This document shows, one piece after another, positions 16,056 to 22,591 of a stretch of 64,000 nt of DNA. The DNA comes from WRMS01 sp038562165. GTDB taxonomy: Bacteria; Bacillota; Peptococcia; DRI-13; UBA5745. Each line of letters begins with the position of its first letter. The first letter of the stretch is position 1. Where the stretch lies: the NCBI GenBank assembly GCA_038562165.1, contig JBCFAO010000005.1, positions 1 to 64,000 on the forward strand, read 5' to 3'. A program made the position numbers and the translations under genes. The notes under the pieces were generated by a model. It saw only the letters and a list, made by a program, of their open reading frames with translations, ran no database searches and was not told where the DNA came from.

Positions 16056-16936
16056 CATTTAGCCCCTTCGTTATATGACTTCGTAAACTCAATAAACTTA
16101 GCGGCATCACTATAAATGTGGCGGTTCTTTTTCCAAATCAGGCAGATATCCATCGGAATAGGTTCCTCTAAAGGCACCCCTGCGATATCCGGCTCCATAT
16201 CGGCAATCTCCTGAAACAAGAAAGCTCCCGCCCGTCCTGCCGCCACAAAATGTTTGATCGTATAAAGCTGACTGGAGGAAAGCAATACATTGGGCTCAAT
16301 ATCCAGGCTTTTAAAACGGCTCAGCAAAATAGCATTTTGGGAGGAATCGCTCTTAAATAGAATAATAGGCTCTTGCCGCAAGTCCTGGAGGCCCACACTG
16401 TCCCGGCAAGCCAAGGGATGGCCGGACCTGACGCAAAACACCAAACAGGTGCTGAAAATATCCAGCTTGTGCAGCTCATGATCTACGGCCTCATCCACAA
16501 TGGCAATAGCTAAGTCCAGCTCCTCGCTTTTCACCAATTTATTGGTGATCCGGGAGCCCTGCTCCACCATTTCCAACTTGATTTCCGGATATTTCTCGTG
16601 GAAAGCGTCGAACATGGCGGGAAAAAGAAAGGTTCCGATCATGGGGGGTACGCCAATGCGGATCAAATTTTTGCCGCTGCCCAGGTCCTTCATCTGGGCT
16701 TCCAAAGTATCCACCTGCTCCAAAAGAAGATTGGACCGCTCCAAAAAGAATTCTCCTTCCCGGGTAAGCACCAGCCGTTTATTGATCCGGTGAAAGAGAT
16801 TGACGCCAAACTCCTCCTCCAGCTCCTTGATTGAACTGGATACGGAGGGCTGGGTAATATGGAGGCTCTCGGCAGCCCGGGTTACGTTTTTATACCGGCA
16901 TACCGCCTGAAAATGCCGGATTTGCGATATTTTCAT
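16055..16936 (-). CDS. LysR family transcriptional regulator (near malic enzyme)
   Basis: Predicted 293-residue LysR-type regulator. The N-terminal winged helix-turn-helix is clear (residues 1-60: MKISQIRHFQAVCRYKNVTR, then AAESLHITQPSVSSSIKELE), followed by a periplasmic-binding-protein-like effector domain (from about 90, IRIGVPPMIGTFLFP). It is divergent to the malic enzyme gene with 113 bases between them, and a perfect ATAGAT-N3-ATCTAT palindrome (16954-16968) with the T-N11-A form sits in that gap. It therefore probably controls the malic enzyme and itself, perhaps in response to a C4 acid. The effector is a guess from context. Confidence 0.88.
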   Translation of the reverse strand: MKISQIRHFQAVCRYKNVTRAAESLHITQPSVSSSIKELEEEFGVNLFHRINKRLVLTREGEFFLERSNLLLEQVDTLEAQMKDLGSGKNLIRIGVPPMIGTFLFPAMFDAFHEKYPEIKLEMVEQGSRITNKLVKSEELDLAIAIVDEAVDHELHKLDIFSTCLVFCVRSGHPLACRDSVGLQDLRQEPIILFKSDSSQNAILLSRFKSLDIEPNVLLSSSQLYTIKHFVAAGRAGAFLFQEIADMEPDIAGVPLEEPIPMDICLIWKKNRHIYSDAAKFIEFTKSYNEGAK

Positions 16937-16953
16937 CTGTTTCTCCTTCCATC

Positions 16954-16968
16954 ATAGATAAAATCTAT
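16954..16968. promoter_or_regulatory. LysR-type operator between lysR and malic enzyme
   Basis: ATAGATAAAATCTAT is a perfect 6-bp-arm palindrome of the T-N11-A type, 18 bases before the LysR start codon. A related half, ATAGATTTAT, recurs at 17027-17036 near the malic enzyme ribosome site. Confidence 0.55.
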
Positions 16969-17049
16969 TATATTAGAAAAAATATGTATTTTACAGATCA
17001 GATTTTCAGAATTATGATGGAAGCAATAGATTTATAGGAGGTATCGATC

Positions 17050-18234
17050 ATGGATTACGCGGCGGAAGCCCTGAAAATGCATGCCCAATGGAAAGGCAAG
17101 CTGGAGATTGTGTCCAAGGCTAAAGTAACAAATAAAGAGCAGCTCAGCATCGCCTATACCCCGGGAGTAGCCCAGCCTTGCCTGGAGATTCAAAAAAATG
17201 TAGACTTAAGCTACGAGCTGACCGGCCGGGGAAATATGGTAGCCGTAGTCACCGACGGCACTGCCGTCCTGGGCCTGGGGGATATCGGCCCCGAAGCCGG
17301 CATGCCGGTGATGGAAGGCAAATGCGTCCTCTTTAAGGAGTTTGGGGGCGTCAACGCCATTCCCCTCTGCATCCGCTCCAAGGATGTGGACGACATTGTC
17401 AATACGGTAGCTCTTTTGGCCGGCAGCTTCGGCGGCATTAATTTGGAGGATATCTCCGCTCCCCGCTGCTTTGAAATCGAGCGCAAGCTTAAAGAGCGCT
17501 GCGATATTCCCATCTTCCACGACGATCAGCACGGCACCGCCGTAGTAACCCTGGCTGCCCTGATCAATGCCCTGAAGGTGGTAGGCAAAGATATCCGGGA
17601 TATCAGCGTAGTCACCAGCGGCGCAGGGGCCGCCGGTGTAGCCATCATTAAGCTGCTGATGGCTGTAGGCCTGAAAGACGTAGTGATGTGCGACCGGGCC
17701 GGGGCTATCTATGCCGGCCGGGAAGGGCTGAATGCGGAGAAGCAGGAAATGGCCGCCATCTCCAATAAGTTGATAAAAAAAGGCAGCATCGCCGAAGTGC
17801 TGGCAGGAGCCGACGTATTTATCGGTGTTTCCGGTCCCGGCACCATCACTAAGGATATGGTTAAAACCATGGCCAAAGACGCCATTCTCTTTCCTATGGC
17901 TAATCCGACTCCGGAGATTTTCCCCGAGGAAGCCAAGGAAGCCGGCGCTGCTGTAGTGGGCACCGGCCGCAGCGATTTTCCCAATCAGATCAACAACGTA
18001 TTGGCCTTTCCCGGCATCTTCCGGGGCGCCTTGGACGTACGGGCCAGCGATATCAATGACGAGATGAAAATCGCCGCCGCTGAGGCGATAGCCGGCCTGG
18101 TATCCGACGCAGAGCTCAGCGCCGATTACATCATGCCTGCCGCCTTTGATCCCCGGGTCAAGGATGCGGTGGCCGGCGCCGTGGCCCGGGCCGCTATTAA
18201 AAGCGGTGTGGCCAGAGTTCAGCCGGTTGAATAA
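17050..18234 (+). CDS. NAD(P)-dependent malic enzyme
   Basis: Oxidative decarboxylation of malate to pyruvate and CO2 with NAD(P). The 394-residue length is that of the short bacterial form without a phosphotransacetylase domain. Seen: IAYTPGVAQPC, DGTAVLGLGDIGPEAGMPVM (substrate and metal region), IFHDDQHGTAVV (metal-binding Asp pair), SGAGAAGVAI (Rossmann dinucleotide site) and ANPTPEI. AGGAGG precedes the ATG. The gene is divergent to a LysR regulator. Immediately after its stop comes the antitoxin promoter of TA locus 2, so the antitoxin terminator at 18333-18362 may also end this transcript. A short diverged copy of its last codons is found at 19170-19196. Confidence 0.94.
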   Translation: MDYAAEALKMHAQWKGKLEIVSKAKVTNKEQLSIAYTPGVAQPCLEIQKNVDLSYELTGRGNMVAVVTDGTAVLGLGDIGPEAGMPVMEGKCVLFKEFGGVNAIPLCIRSKDVDDIVNTVALLAGSFGGINLEDISAPRCFEIERKLKERCDIPIFHDDQHGTAVVTLAALINALKVVGKDIRDISVVTSGAGAAGVAIIKLLMAVGLKDVVMCDRAGAIYAGREGLNAEKQEMAAISNKLIKKGSIAEVLAGADVFIGVSGPGTITKDMVKTMAKDAILFPMANPTPEIFPEEAKEAGAAVVGTGRSDFPNQINNVLAFPGIFRGALDVRASDINDEMKIAAAEAIAGLVSDAELSADYIMPAAFDPRVKDAVAGAVARAAIKSGVARVQPVE

Positions 18235-18242
18235 ATTCTCCA

Positions 18243-18271
18243 TTGAAGAATAAAGCAAACTGTGATAGGAT
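18243..18271 (+). promoter_or_regulatory. promoter of antitoxin RNA, TA locus 2
   Basis: TTGAAG (18243-18248), 17 bases, TAGGAT (18266-18271), beginning nine bases after the malic enzyme stop codon. Intact although the toxin of this copy is destroyed. Confidence 0.7.
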
Positions 18272-18278
18272 ATAAATA

Positions 18279-18360
18279 CAAATAGGAACTGCCGCTTTTG
18301 GTGTGGCGGTCAGTTCCTCAATTACTGGGGTTGGCCGCCTGCTAGCAGGCGGCTATTTTT
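18279..18360 (+). ncRNA. predicted antitoxin RNA of type I TA locus 2
   Basis: Expected RNA of about 80 nt. A 5' hairpin pairs GGAACTGCCGC with GCGGTCAGTTCC (one bulged base), and a terminator hairpin GCCGCCTGCTAGCAGGCGGC (18334-18353) is followed by TATTTTTTC. Both parts are cleaner than at locus 1. Because the partner toxin is dead, this RNA could only act on toxin mRNAs from other loci. Confidence 0.6.
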
Positions 18361-18441
18361 TCTTGTTGTTTTTCAACAACAACGAGGCTAATGTTAGAGA
18401 ATCAGACAGAAGTTAAACAACTCCAGCCATGTTACTGCCAT
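18353..18441 (-). pseudogene. degenerate holin-like toxin, TA locus 2
   Basis: It is nearly identical to the toxin at 19313-19402 (MAVTWLELFNFCLIL) but lacks one C in the run that reads CTCCTAAC in the good copy, so translation stops after 15 residues. The upstream part is also gone: the toxin promoter, leader and ribosome site present in locus 3 between two ATACCAT repeats (19401-19407 and 19476-19482) have been deleted here, leaving a single ATGCCAT (18440-18446). The toxin is therefore doubly inactivated. Confidence 0.8.
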
Positions 18442-18478
18442 GCCATTTTTTTCCTGAAAAGAAAGCAGCATAATTGAT

Positions 18479-18620
18479 TTACTTACAATAATTTCTATAT
18501 TCTTCTCTGGTCATGGAATAGCAAACCACATCATGGACCCGGCCATCGTAAATCCCTTTGGCTTGCCGCAGAGTTCCTTCATAAACAAAGCCGCATTTTT
18601 CAATAACCCGCCGGGACTGT
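18479..18620 (-). pseudogene. 3' fragment of an acetyltransferase gene
   Basis: These about 140 bases are almost identical to the 3' end of the complete acetyltransferase gene at 19515-20054 (only a few substitutions), including its stop codon. Homology ends sharply at 18620. The final seven codons of the next acetyltransferase gene (18600-19103) are read from this fragment in another frame. Confidence 0.85.
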
Positions 18621-19103
18621 CTTACTTCTATATTCCATTAATACAATATTTCGCCAGTTGCCATAACGGTCCAGTCCTATCTTTTCCCGATATCCTACCA
18701 TGCGAAATCCGCATTTTTCATGCAATCGGATACTGGCTTCATTATCCTGCATAATTGCTGACTGTAGTGTCCAAATACCGTTTTTTTCAGCGCTGTCTAT
18801 GAGAGCTTTCATTAGTATTGTGGCAATACCCTTGCCCCTTTGAGCTTCATCAACATAAATACTAACCTCAGCTACTCCTGAGTATACGCACCGCCCCGAA
18901 ACCGGCGCCAGAGCTGCCCAGCCAATTATATTATCATCCATCACGATCACTAATCTGCTGTGTTTATGATGAGCTGCTTCCCAATCGCTATACTGGGGAC
19001 ATTCTGTTTGAAATGTTGCCAGGTTTGTATTTATTCCTTGCAAATATATTTTGCTTATACTGTCCCAGTCACTATACTGTATCGCCCTAACTAGATATGG
19101 CAT
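18600..19103 (-). CDS. GNAT acetyltransferase, phosphinothricin-acetyltransferase-like
   Basis: Predicted 167-residue N-acetyltransferase of the Bar/Pat/MnaT type, which acetylates the amino group of glutamine-synthetase inhibitors such as phosphinothricin or methionine sulfoximine, or of Met-like amino acids. Seen: IYLQGINTNLATFQTECP (substrate region), VAEVSIYVDEAQRGKGIATILMKALI (acetyl-CoA binding, R-G-K-G-I-A) and HEKCGFRMVGYREKIGLDRYG. The ATG at 19103 has AGGTGAT seven bases upstream; longer starts are less likely. The last residues (TVPAGY) come from the fragment of the neighbouring acetyltransferase gene, so the native C-terminus was replaced when the duplication formed. Probably still functional. 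Confidence 0.82.
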   Translation of the reverse strand: MPYLVRAIQYSDWDSISKIYLQGINTNLATFQTECPQYSDWEAAHHKHSRLVIVMDDNIIGWAALAPVSGRCVYSGVAEVSIYVDEAQRGKGIATILMKALIDSAEKNGIWTLQSAIMQDNEASIRLHEKCGFRMVGYREKIGLDRYGNWRNIVLMEYRSKTVPAGY

Positions 19104-19169
19104 TTTTAACATCACCTCGCTATAGTAAGCATTATACTATTAATCCACCTTTTGGGGCGCCTGGCCACA

Positions 19170-19196
19170 CTGGCCAAAGTGCAGCCCGTTGAATAA
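19170..19196 (+). pseudogene. remnant of a malic enzyme 3' end
   Basis: Nine codons including the stop (LAKVQPVE-stop) match the end of the malic enzyme (VARVQPVE-stop). The ATTCTCCATTGAAG sequence that follows is identical after both stop codons. Third-position differences suggest an old copy or a related gene. It marks the left border of the second duplication unit. Confidence 0.65.
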
Positions 19197-19204
19197 ATTC
19201 TCCA

Positions 19205-19233
19205 TTGAAGAATAAAGCAAACTATGATAGGAT
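19205..19233 (+). promoter_or_regulatory. promoter of antitoxin RNA, TA locus 3
   Basis: TTGAAG (19205-19210), 17 bases, TAGGAT (19228-19233), nine bases after the malic enzyme remnant. Confidence 0.7.
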
Positions 19234-19240
19234 ATAAATA

Positions 19241-19321
19241 CAAATAGGAACTGCTGCTTTTGTCCGGCGGTAGTCCCTCAGTTATTGAGATCGGCCGCTT
19301 GCTTGCAGGCGGCTATTTTTT
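19241..19321 (+). ncRNA. predicted antitoxin RNA of type I TA locus 3
   Basis: Expected RNA of about 80 nt ending in the terminator hairpin GCCGCTTGC-TT-GCAGGCGGC (19293-19313) followed by TATTTTTTC. It overlaps the last codons and 3' region of the toxin mRNA on the opposite strand. Its 5' segment AGGAACTGCTGCTT closely matches the 5' end of the toxin mRNA itself (AGGAACTGTTGCTTGGCGG), so the locus carries this sequence as an inverted repeat at both ends. Confidence 0.65.
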
Positions 19322-19402
19322 CTTGTTGTTTTTTAACAACAACGAGGCTAATGTTAGGAGAATCAGGCAGAAGTTAAACAACTCCAGCCATGTTACTGCC
19401 AT
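19313..19402 (-). CDS. small hydrophobic holin-like type I toxin, locus 3 (intact)
   Basis: A 29-residue ORF: MAVTWLELFNF, a hydrophobic run (CLILLTLASLLL) and a basic tail (KNNKKK). The layout (Trp/Glu-Leu-Phe start, one membrane helix, Lys-rich end) is that of putative holin-like type I toxins. The mRNA should start near 19465 from an extended -10 box (TGGTATAAT). The GGAGGGGGG ribosome site is buried in a 12-bp hairpin (19415-19441). The 3' end overlaps the convergent antitoxin RNA. Expected effect when freed: membrane damage or growth arrest. This is the only one of the three loci with all parts plus flanks matching locus 2. Confidence 0.75.
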   Translation of the reverse strand: MAVTWLELFNFCLILLTLASLLLKNNKKK

Positions 19403-19414
19403 ACCATATCACCC

Positions 19415-19441
19415 CCCTCCTATTATTCGATAATAGGAGGG
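19415..19441 (-). promoter_or_regulatory. 12-bp hairpin hiding the toxin ribosome binding site, locus 3
   Basis: CCCTCCTATTAT-CGA-ATAATAGGAGGG is a perfect 12-bp stem with a 3-base loop in the toxin mRNA leader. The AGGAGG ribosome site is entirely inside the stem, so the full mRNA should be poorly translated unless processed or refolded. Confidence 0.8.
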
Positions 19442-19472
19442 AAAACCGCCAAGCAACAGTTCCTATAGCTAC

Positions 19473-19481
19473 ATTATACCA
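19473..19481 (-). promoter_or_regulatory. extended -10 promoter of toxin mRNA, locus 3
   Basis: On the minus strand TGGTATAAT is a consensus extended -10 element (TGN-TATAAT). No convincing -35 box is seen. Deleted in locus 2. Confidence 0.6.
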
Positions 19482-19514
19482 TTTTTTTCCTGAAAAGAAA
19501 GCAGCATAATTGAT

Positions 19515-20054
19515 TTACTTACAATAATTTCTATATTCTTCTCTGGTCATGGAATAGCAAACCACGTCATGAACCCGGCCATCGTAAATCCCTTTGGCTT
19601 GCCGCAGAGTTCCTTCATAAACAAAGCCGCATTTTTCAATAACCCGCCGGGACTGTTCATTAAAGGGAAAATGATAGATGCTCACCAGATTAAGCAGCAG
19701 GGTATTAAAGCCGTAGTTCAGCACGGCTCCCACAGCCTCGGCCATGTAGCCCCGGCCCCAATAATGGCGGTTCAGGGCATAGCCCATGGCCTTAGCCCGG
19801 TTATTGTCCCGCCGCTCGTCCTTCGTTAATCCGATAGAGCCGATAACCTTATCCTCAGCCCTGTCCACAATGGCCAGCTCCCCGGAATTGCCCAGAAAAT
19901 TTTGCAGTACTTCCCGGGTTTCTTCAATATCCTCATGGGGCCGCCAGCCTGCTGCCGGTCCCACCTCCGGCTGCCGGGCATATTCAAATAAATCTTCAAG
20001 ATCCCACTGCTCAAAAGGCCGCAGCAAAAGCCGCTCCGTCGAAAGCCTTACCAT
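19515..20054 (-). CDS. RimJ/RimL-type GNAT acetyltransferase
   Basis: Predicted 179-residue acetyltransferase of the ribosomal-protein/amino-sugar type (RimJ/RimL family). Starts TERLLLRPFEQWDLEDLFEYA, typical for this group; acetyl-CoA binding is at GYALNRHYWGRGYMAEAVGAVLNYGF; C-terminal VIEKCGFVYEGTLRQ. The acceptor is unknown. AGGAGG lies inside the end of the upstream RNA methyltransferase gene, two bases separating stop and start, so it is translated with that operon. Its 3' end has been copied to 18479-18620. Confidence 0.88.
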   Translation of the reverse strand: MVRLSTERLLLRPFEQWDLEDLFEYARQPEVGPAAGWRPHEDIEETREVLQNFLGNSGELAIVDRAEDKVIGSIGLTKDERRDNNRAKAMGYALNRHYWGRGYMAEAVGAVLNYGFNTLLLNLVSIYHFPFNEQSRRVIEKCGFVYEGTLRQAKGIYDGRVHDVVCYSMTREEYRNYCK

Positions 20055-20056
20055 GG

Positions 20057-20647
20057 CTATTCCTCCTCATTCCACCAGGCCGGCCCCAAAAGCCGGTCTA
20101 TAATGATGGCGGCGGCACTGCGCACCGAAAGGTGGTTATATGGCCCTCTGCCCAAAACGGGAGCCAGCACATAATCCGCTTCTTCCATGATTTCCGCCGC
20201 CAAGCCATAGCCTGTACCAAAAAGCAGCAAATAATTACAGTCGCTATTTTCCCACAGCTTTTGCCGCAGCCCCCTATAAGAAATACTGCGGGGAAATGTA
20301 CGGGCGTCAGTGACGATAGTGTAAACGGGACCGCCGTATTGAGCCTTAATCTCCTCCACTGCCGCTTTCAGGGAATCCACCAGGGCCAGCCGGGCCAAAG
20401 CCTCTTTGCGGTCGGGGTTGTACTCTGCCCCATAGCCCTCCTGCCAATAGGCCAGCAGCTCGGTTACCAGCTGTCTTTGGCTGGGGTGAGGATGAATGAT
20501 GAAATATTTATTTAAATCATAAGTAGCTGCCGCCCGGGAAATATCGTGGATATCCAGATTGGTCACCGAAGTGGCTACCATCTCGCTGTTTTTATTATAA
20601 ATAGGATAATGAACCAGACCTAAAAAAATTCGATTTTCTTTTGTCAT
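20057..20647 (-). CDS. RNA methyltransferase of the PF09936 family
   Basis: Predicted 196-residue SPOUT-like SAM-dependent RNA methyltransferase. The family is characterised by an N-terminal LVHYPIYNKN motif, HDISRAAATYDLNKYFIIHP, and the C-terminal knot region LLLFGTGYGLAAEIMEEADYVLAP and RGPYNHLSVRSAAAIIIDRLLG, all visible. It is normally encoded between trmD and rplS, and here it follows trmD with a 20-base gap. The RNA target is not known with certainty; a tRNA is likely. AGAGGGCG precedes the ATG. Confidence 0.88.
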   Translation of the reverse strand: MTKENRIFLGLVHYPIYNKNSEMVATSVTNLDIHDISRAAATYDLNKYFIIHPHPSQRQLVTELLAYWQEGYGAEYNPDRKEALARLALVDSLKAAVEEIKAQYGGPVYTIVTDARTFPRSISYRGLRQKLWENSDCNYLLLFGTGYGLAAEIMEEADYVLAPVLGRGPYNHLSVRSAAAIIIDRLLGPAWWNEEE

Positions 20648-20667
20648 ACGCCCTCTTATATACCTTT

Positions 20668-21408
20668 TTATATGCCTTCTTCCCGGCAGATTTCCTCCAG
20701 AAATTTTTGATCCTCCCGGCTTAAATCAGCAGCTTCCAGCAGCTCCCGCCGCCGCAGCCAGGTTCGCCGCAAGGCTTCTTTACGCCGCCAGCGGCGGATT
20801 TCTTCGTGATTGCCGGAAAGCAACACCTCCGGCACCTCCATGCCCCGAAACTCCCGGGGCCGGGTATAATGGGGATGCTCCAGCAGCCCGTCGGAAAAAG
20901 AATCGGCCTCATGGGAAGCCGCCTCACCCAAGACGCCGGGAATCAGCCGGCAGAGGCTGTCGATAACCACCATAGCCGGCAGCTCTCCCCCGGTCAGCAC
21001 ATAGTCGCCGATGGAAATCTCTTCATCGGCTAAAGTCCTGATCCGCTCATCAAAGCCCTCATAATGGCCGCAGATAAAGATCAACTCCTGCTCCCGGGCC
21101 AGCCTGGCCGCCGTCTGCTGGGTAAAGGGCGCTCCCTGAGGACTCATGAGGATTACCTTGCCCCCGTAAGCCTCCTTAGGCCCCCGCACCGCCTCCAAAG
21201 CCGCAAAGATAGGCTCCGGTTTAAGCAGCATGCCGGCGCCGCCGCCAAAGGGTATGTCATCCACATTTTTATGTTTGGATAAAGCGTAATCCCGGAAGTT
21301 CACCGTCTCAAAGGTCAGAAGGCCCTGCTCCCTGGCCCGTTTAAGAATGCTGGCGCTCAAAGGCCCCTCAAACATTTCCGGGAATATAGTCAATATCGCT
21401 ATTTTCAT
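20668..21408 (-). CDS. trmD: tRNA (guanine-N1)-methyltransferase TrmD
   Basis: Methylates N1 of guanosine 37 in tRNAs, which prevents frameshifting. The 246-residue protein has the TrmD trefoil-knot motifs: LTIFPEMFEGPLSASIL at the start, DDIPFGGGAGMLLKPEP, LIFICGHYEGFDERI, ISIGDYVLTGGELPAMVVID and the C-terminal HPHYTRPREFRG with the catalytic Asp region. It overlaps the rimM stop by four bases, indicating translational coupling. Part of rpsP-khpA-rimM-trmD. Confidence 0.97.
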   Translation of the reverse strand: MKIAILTIFPEMFEGPLSASILKRAREQGLLTFETVNFRDYALSKHKNVDDIPFGGGAGMLLKPEPIFAALEAVRGPKEAYGGKVILMSPQGAPFTQQTAARLAREQELIFICGHYEGFDERIRTLADEEISIGDYVLTGGELPAMVVIDSLCRLIPGVLGEAASHEADSFSDGLLEHPHYTRPREFRGMEVPEVLLSGNHEEIRRWRRKEALRRTWLRRRELLEAADLSREDQKFLEEICREEGI

Positions 21409-21920
21409 TGGTACAGCTCCAGCAAGCCCGCCGGCAATTCCACTTCCATACGGCCCTGGTCCAGATCCACGGATTTAATTACCGTTTTCAAGGCCGGGAC
21501 CAAGATCTCCCGTTTGCCTTCCTTGACTACGTAGATGTCATTGCTGCCGGGCTGCAGCACTTCGGTGAGAGTGCCGTAGCAAACATCCTTTTCCCACACG
21601 GACAGGCCCTCCAGCTGATAAATGTAATACCTGCCTTCGGGCAGCGGCGGCAAATCCTTTTCCGGCACCTGCAAGTAGTAATTCTTCAGCTTCTCCGCCT
21701 GGGTGAGATCAGCCGCTTCCTCAAATGTCAGCATAGCCATATCCTTATGGTAGCGAAGACCGGTGATGGTCAAAAGCTGCCCCTTCTCTCCCGCCTCGTC
21801 AGGACTGGCGTAGACCTGTTCCAGCCCTTCAAATCTTTCCAGGCTGTCGCTGAAAACTTTTACCTTAACCTCGCCTTTTATGCCGTGGGTATTGACGATT
21901 TTGCCGATTGATATATACAT
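21405..21920 (-). CDS. rimM: ribosome maturation factor RimM
   Basis: Assists maturation of the 30S subunit head through contact with S19. The 171-residue protein has the N-terminal RimM barrel (IGKIVNTHGIKGEVKVKVFSD) and the C-terminal PRC-barrel (YYIYQLEGLSVWEKD, LQPGSNDIYVVKEGKREILVPAL, VDLDQGRMEVELPAGLLEL). It lies upstream of trmD with overlapping stop and start. A hairpin with a T-run separates it from khpA, so the downstream genes may be partly attenuated or read through. Confidence 0.96.
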   Translation of the reverse strand: MYISIGKIVNTHGIKGEVKVKVFSDSLERFEGLEQVYASPDEAGEKGQLLTITGLRYHKDMAMLTFEEAADLTQAEKLKNYYLQVPEKDLPPLPEGRYYIYQLEGLSVWEKDVCYGTLTEVLQPGSNDIYVVKEGKREILVPALKTVIKSVDLDQGRMEVELPAGLLELYQ

Positions 21921-21937
21921 GGCCTCACCATATCCTT

Positions 21938-21980
21938 AAAAAAATTTACAACCGGGAAGGCAGTCACCTTTCCCGGCTGT
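21938..21980 (-). terminator. terminator-like hairpin between khpA and rimM
   Basis: On the minus strand a CCGGGAAAGG...CCTTCCCGG stem is followed by TTGTAAATTTTTTT. Its place inside a normally continuous operon suggests partial termination between rpsP-khpA and rimM-trmD. Confidence 0.7.
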
Positions 21981-21988
21981 TTCGTTGA

Positions 21989-22234
21989 TCAATCTTCATC
22001 CCGGGGGATAATATCCACCGCAATTTTTTTCTTTTCTTCCTGGCCTGCCGCAGCTTTTACCAGGGTGCGAATGGATTTGGCGATCCGGCCCTGTTTGCCG
22101 ATCACTTTTCCCATATCTTCCGACAAGACTTTCAGCTCAATGACAATGGCCTCTTCGTCTTCCCGCTGGGTCACCAGCACCTGATCGGGATGTTCAACCA
22201 GTGCCTTGGCCAGGTATTCCACCAGATCCTTCAT
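21989..22234 (-). CDS. khpA: KH-domain RNA-binding protein KhpA
   Basis: Small 81-residue KH-domain protein (formerly YlqC). The KH motif is seen in KVLSEDMGKVIGKQGRIAKSIRTLVKAAA (the GKQGR loop contacts RNA). In other Gram-positive bacteria KhpA pairs with KhpB/Jag and affects cell elongation and small-RNA binding. Lies between rpsP and rimM, its usual position. GGAGG before the ATG. Confidence 0.95.
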   Translation of the reverse strand: MKDLVEYLAKALVEHPDQVLVTQREDEEAIVIELKVLSEDMGKVIGKQGRIAKSIRTLVKAAAGQEEKKKIAVDIIPRDED

Positions 22235-22287
22235 TTTATCCTCCTTATCCTTCAGATACGCGTTAGCTGCATCTTTTGCCGGGGGGA

Positions 22288-22551
22288 TTAGACGGATTTG
22301 GTGATTACACCGGCTTTCACCAGCAGAGCCTTAACCGTATCGGAGGGCTGAGCGCCGGTACCTACCCAATATTTGGCCCGTTCCTCATTGATATTGATCA
22401 CAACAGGGTTTTTCGTGGGATCGTAGTAACCGATCTCCTCAATAAAACGGCCGTCTCTGGGATAGCGGGAATCAGCCACTACCACCCGGTAAAAAGGGGC
22501 TTTTTTTGCACCCATCCTTCTTAAGCGAATTCTTGTTGCCATTTGCTTCAC
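22288..22551 (-). CDS. rpsP: 30S ribosomal protein S16
   Basis: Structural 30S protein of 87 residues: MATRIRLRRMGAKKAPFYR is preceded by MKQ, followed by VVADSRYPRDGRFIEEIGYYDP, the family signature. AAGGAGGTG before the ATG. Between ffh and khpA, the usual order in Bacillota. Confidence 0.97.
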   Translation of the reverse strand: MKQMATRIRLRRMGAKKAPFYRVVVADSRYPRDGRFIEEIGYYDPTKNPVVININEERAKYWVGTGAQPSDTVKALLVKAGVITKSV

Positions 22552-22591
22552 CTCCTTATTTTAGTTTCATTTATCAATATTTATACTTTAA

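Noticed and set aside
17206..18258. 350-residue minus-strand ORF opposite the malic enzyme
   Set aside because: Shadow frame of a confident, well-conserved gene; the composition is His/Gly-rich and matches nothing expected.
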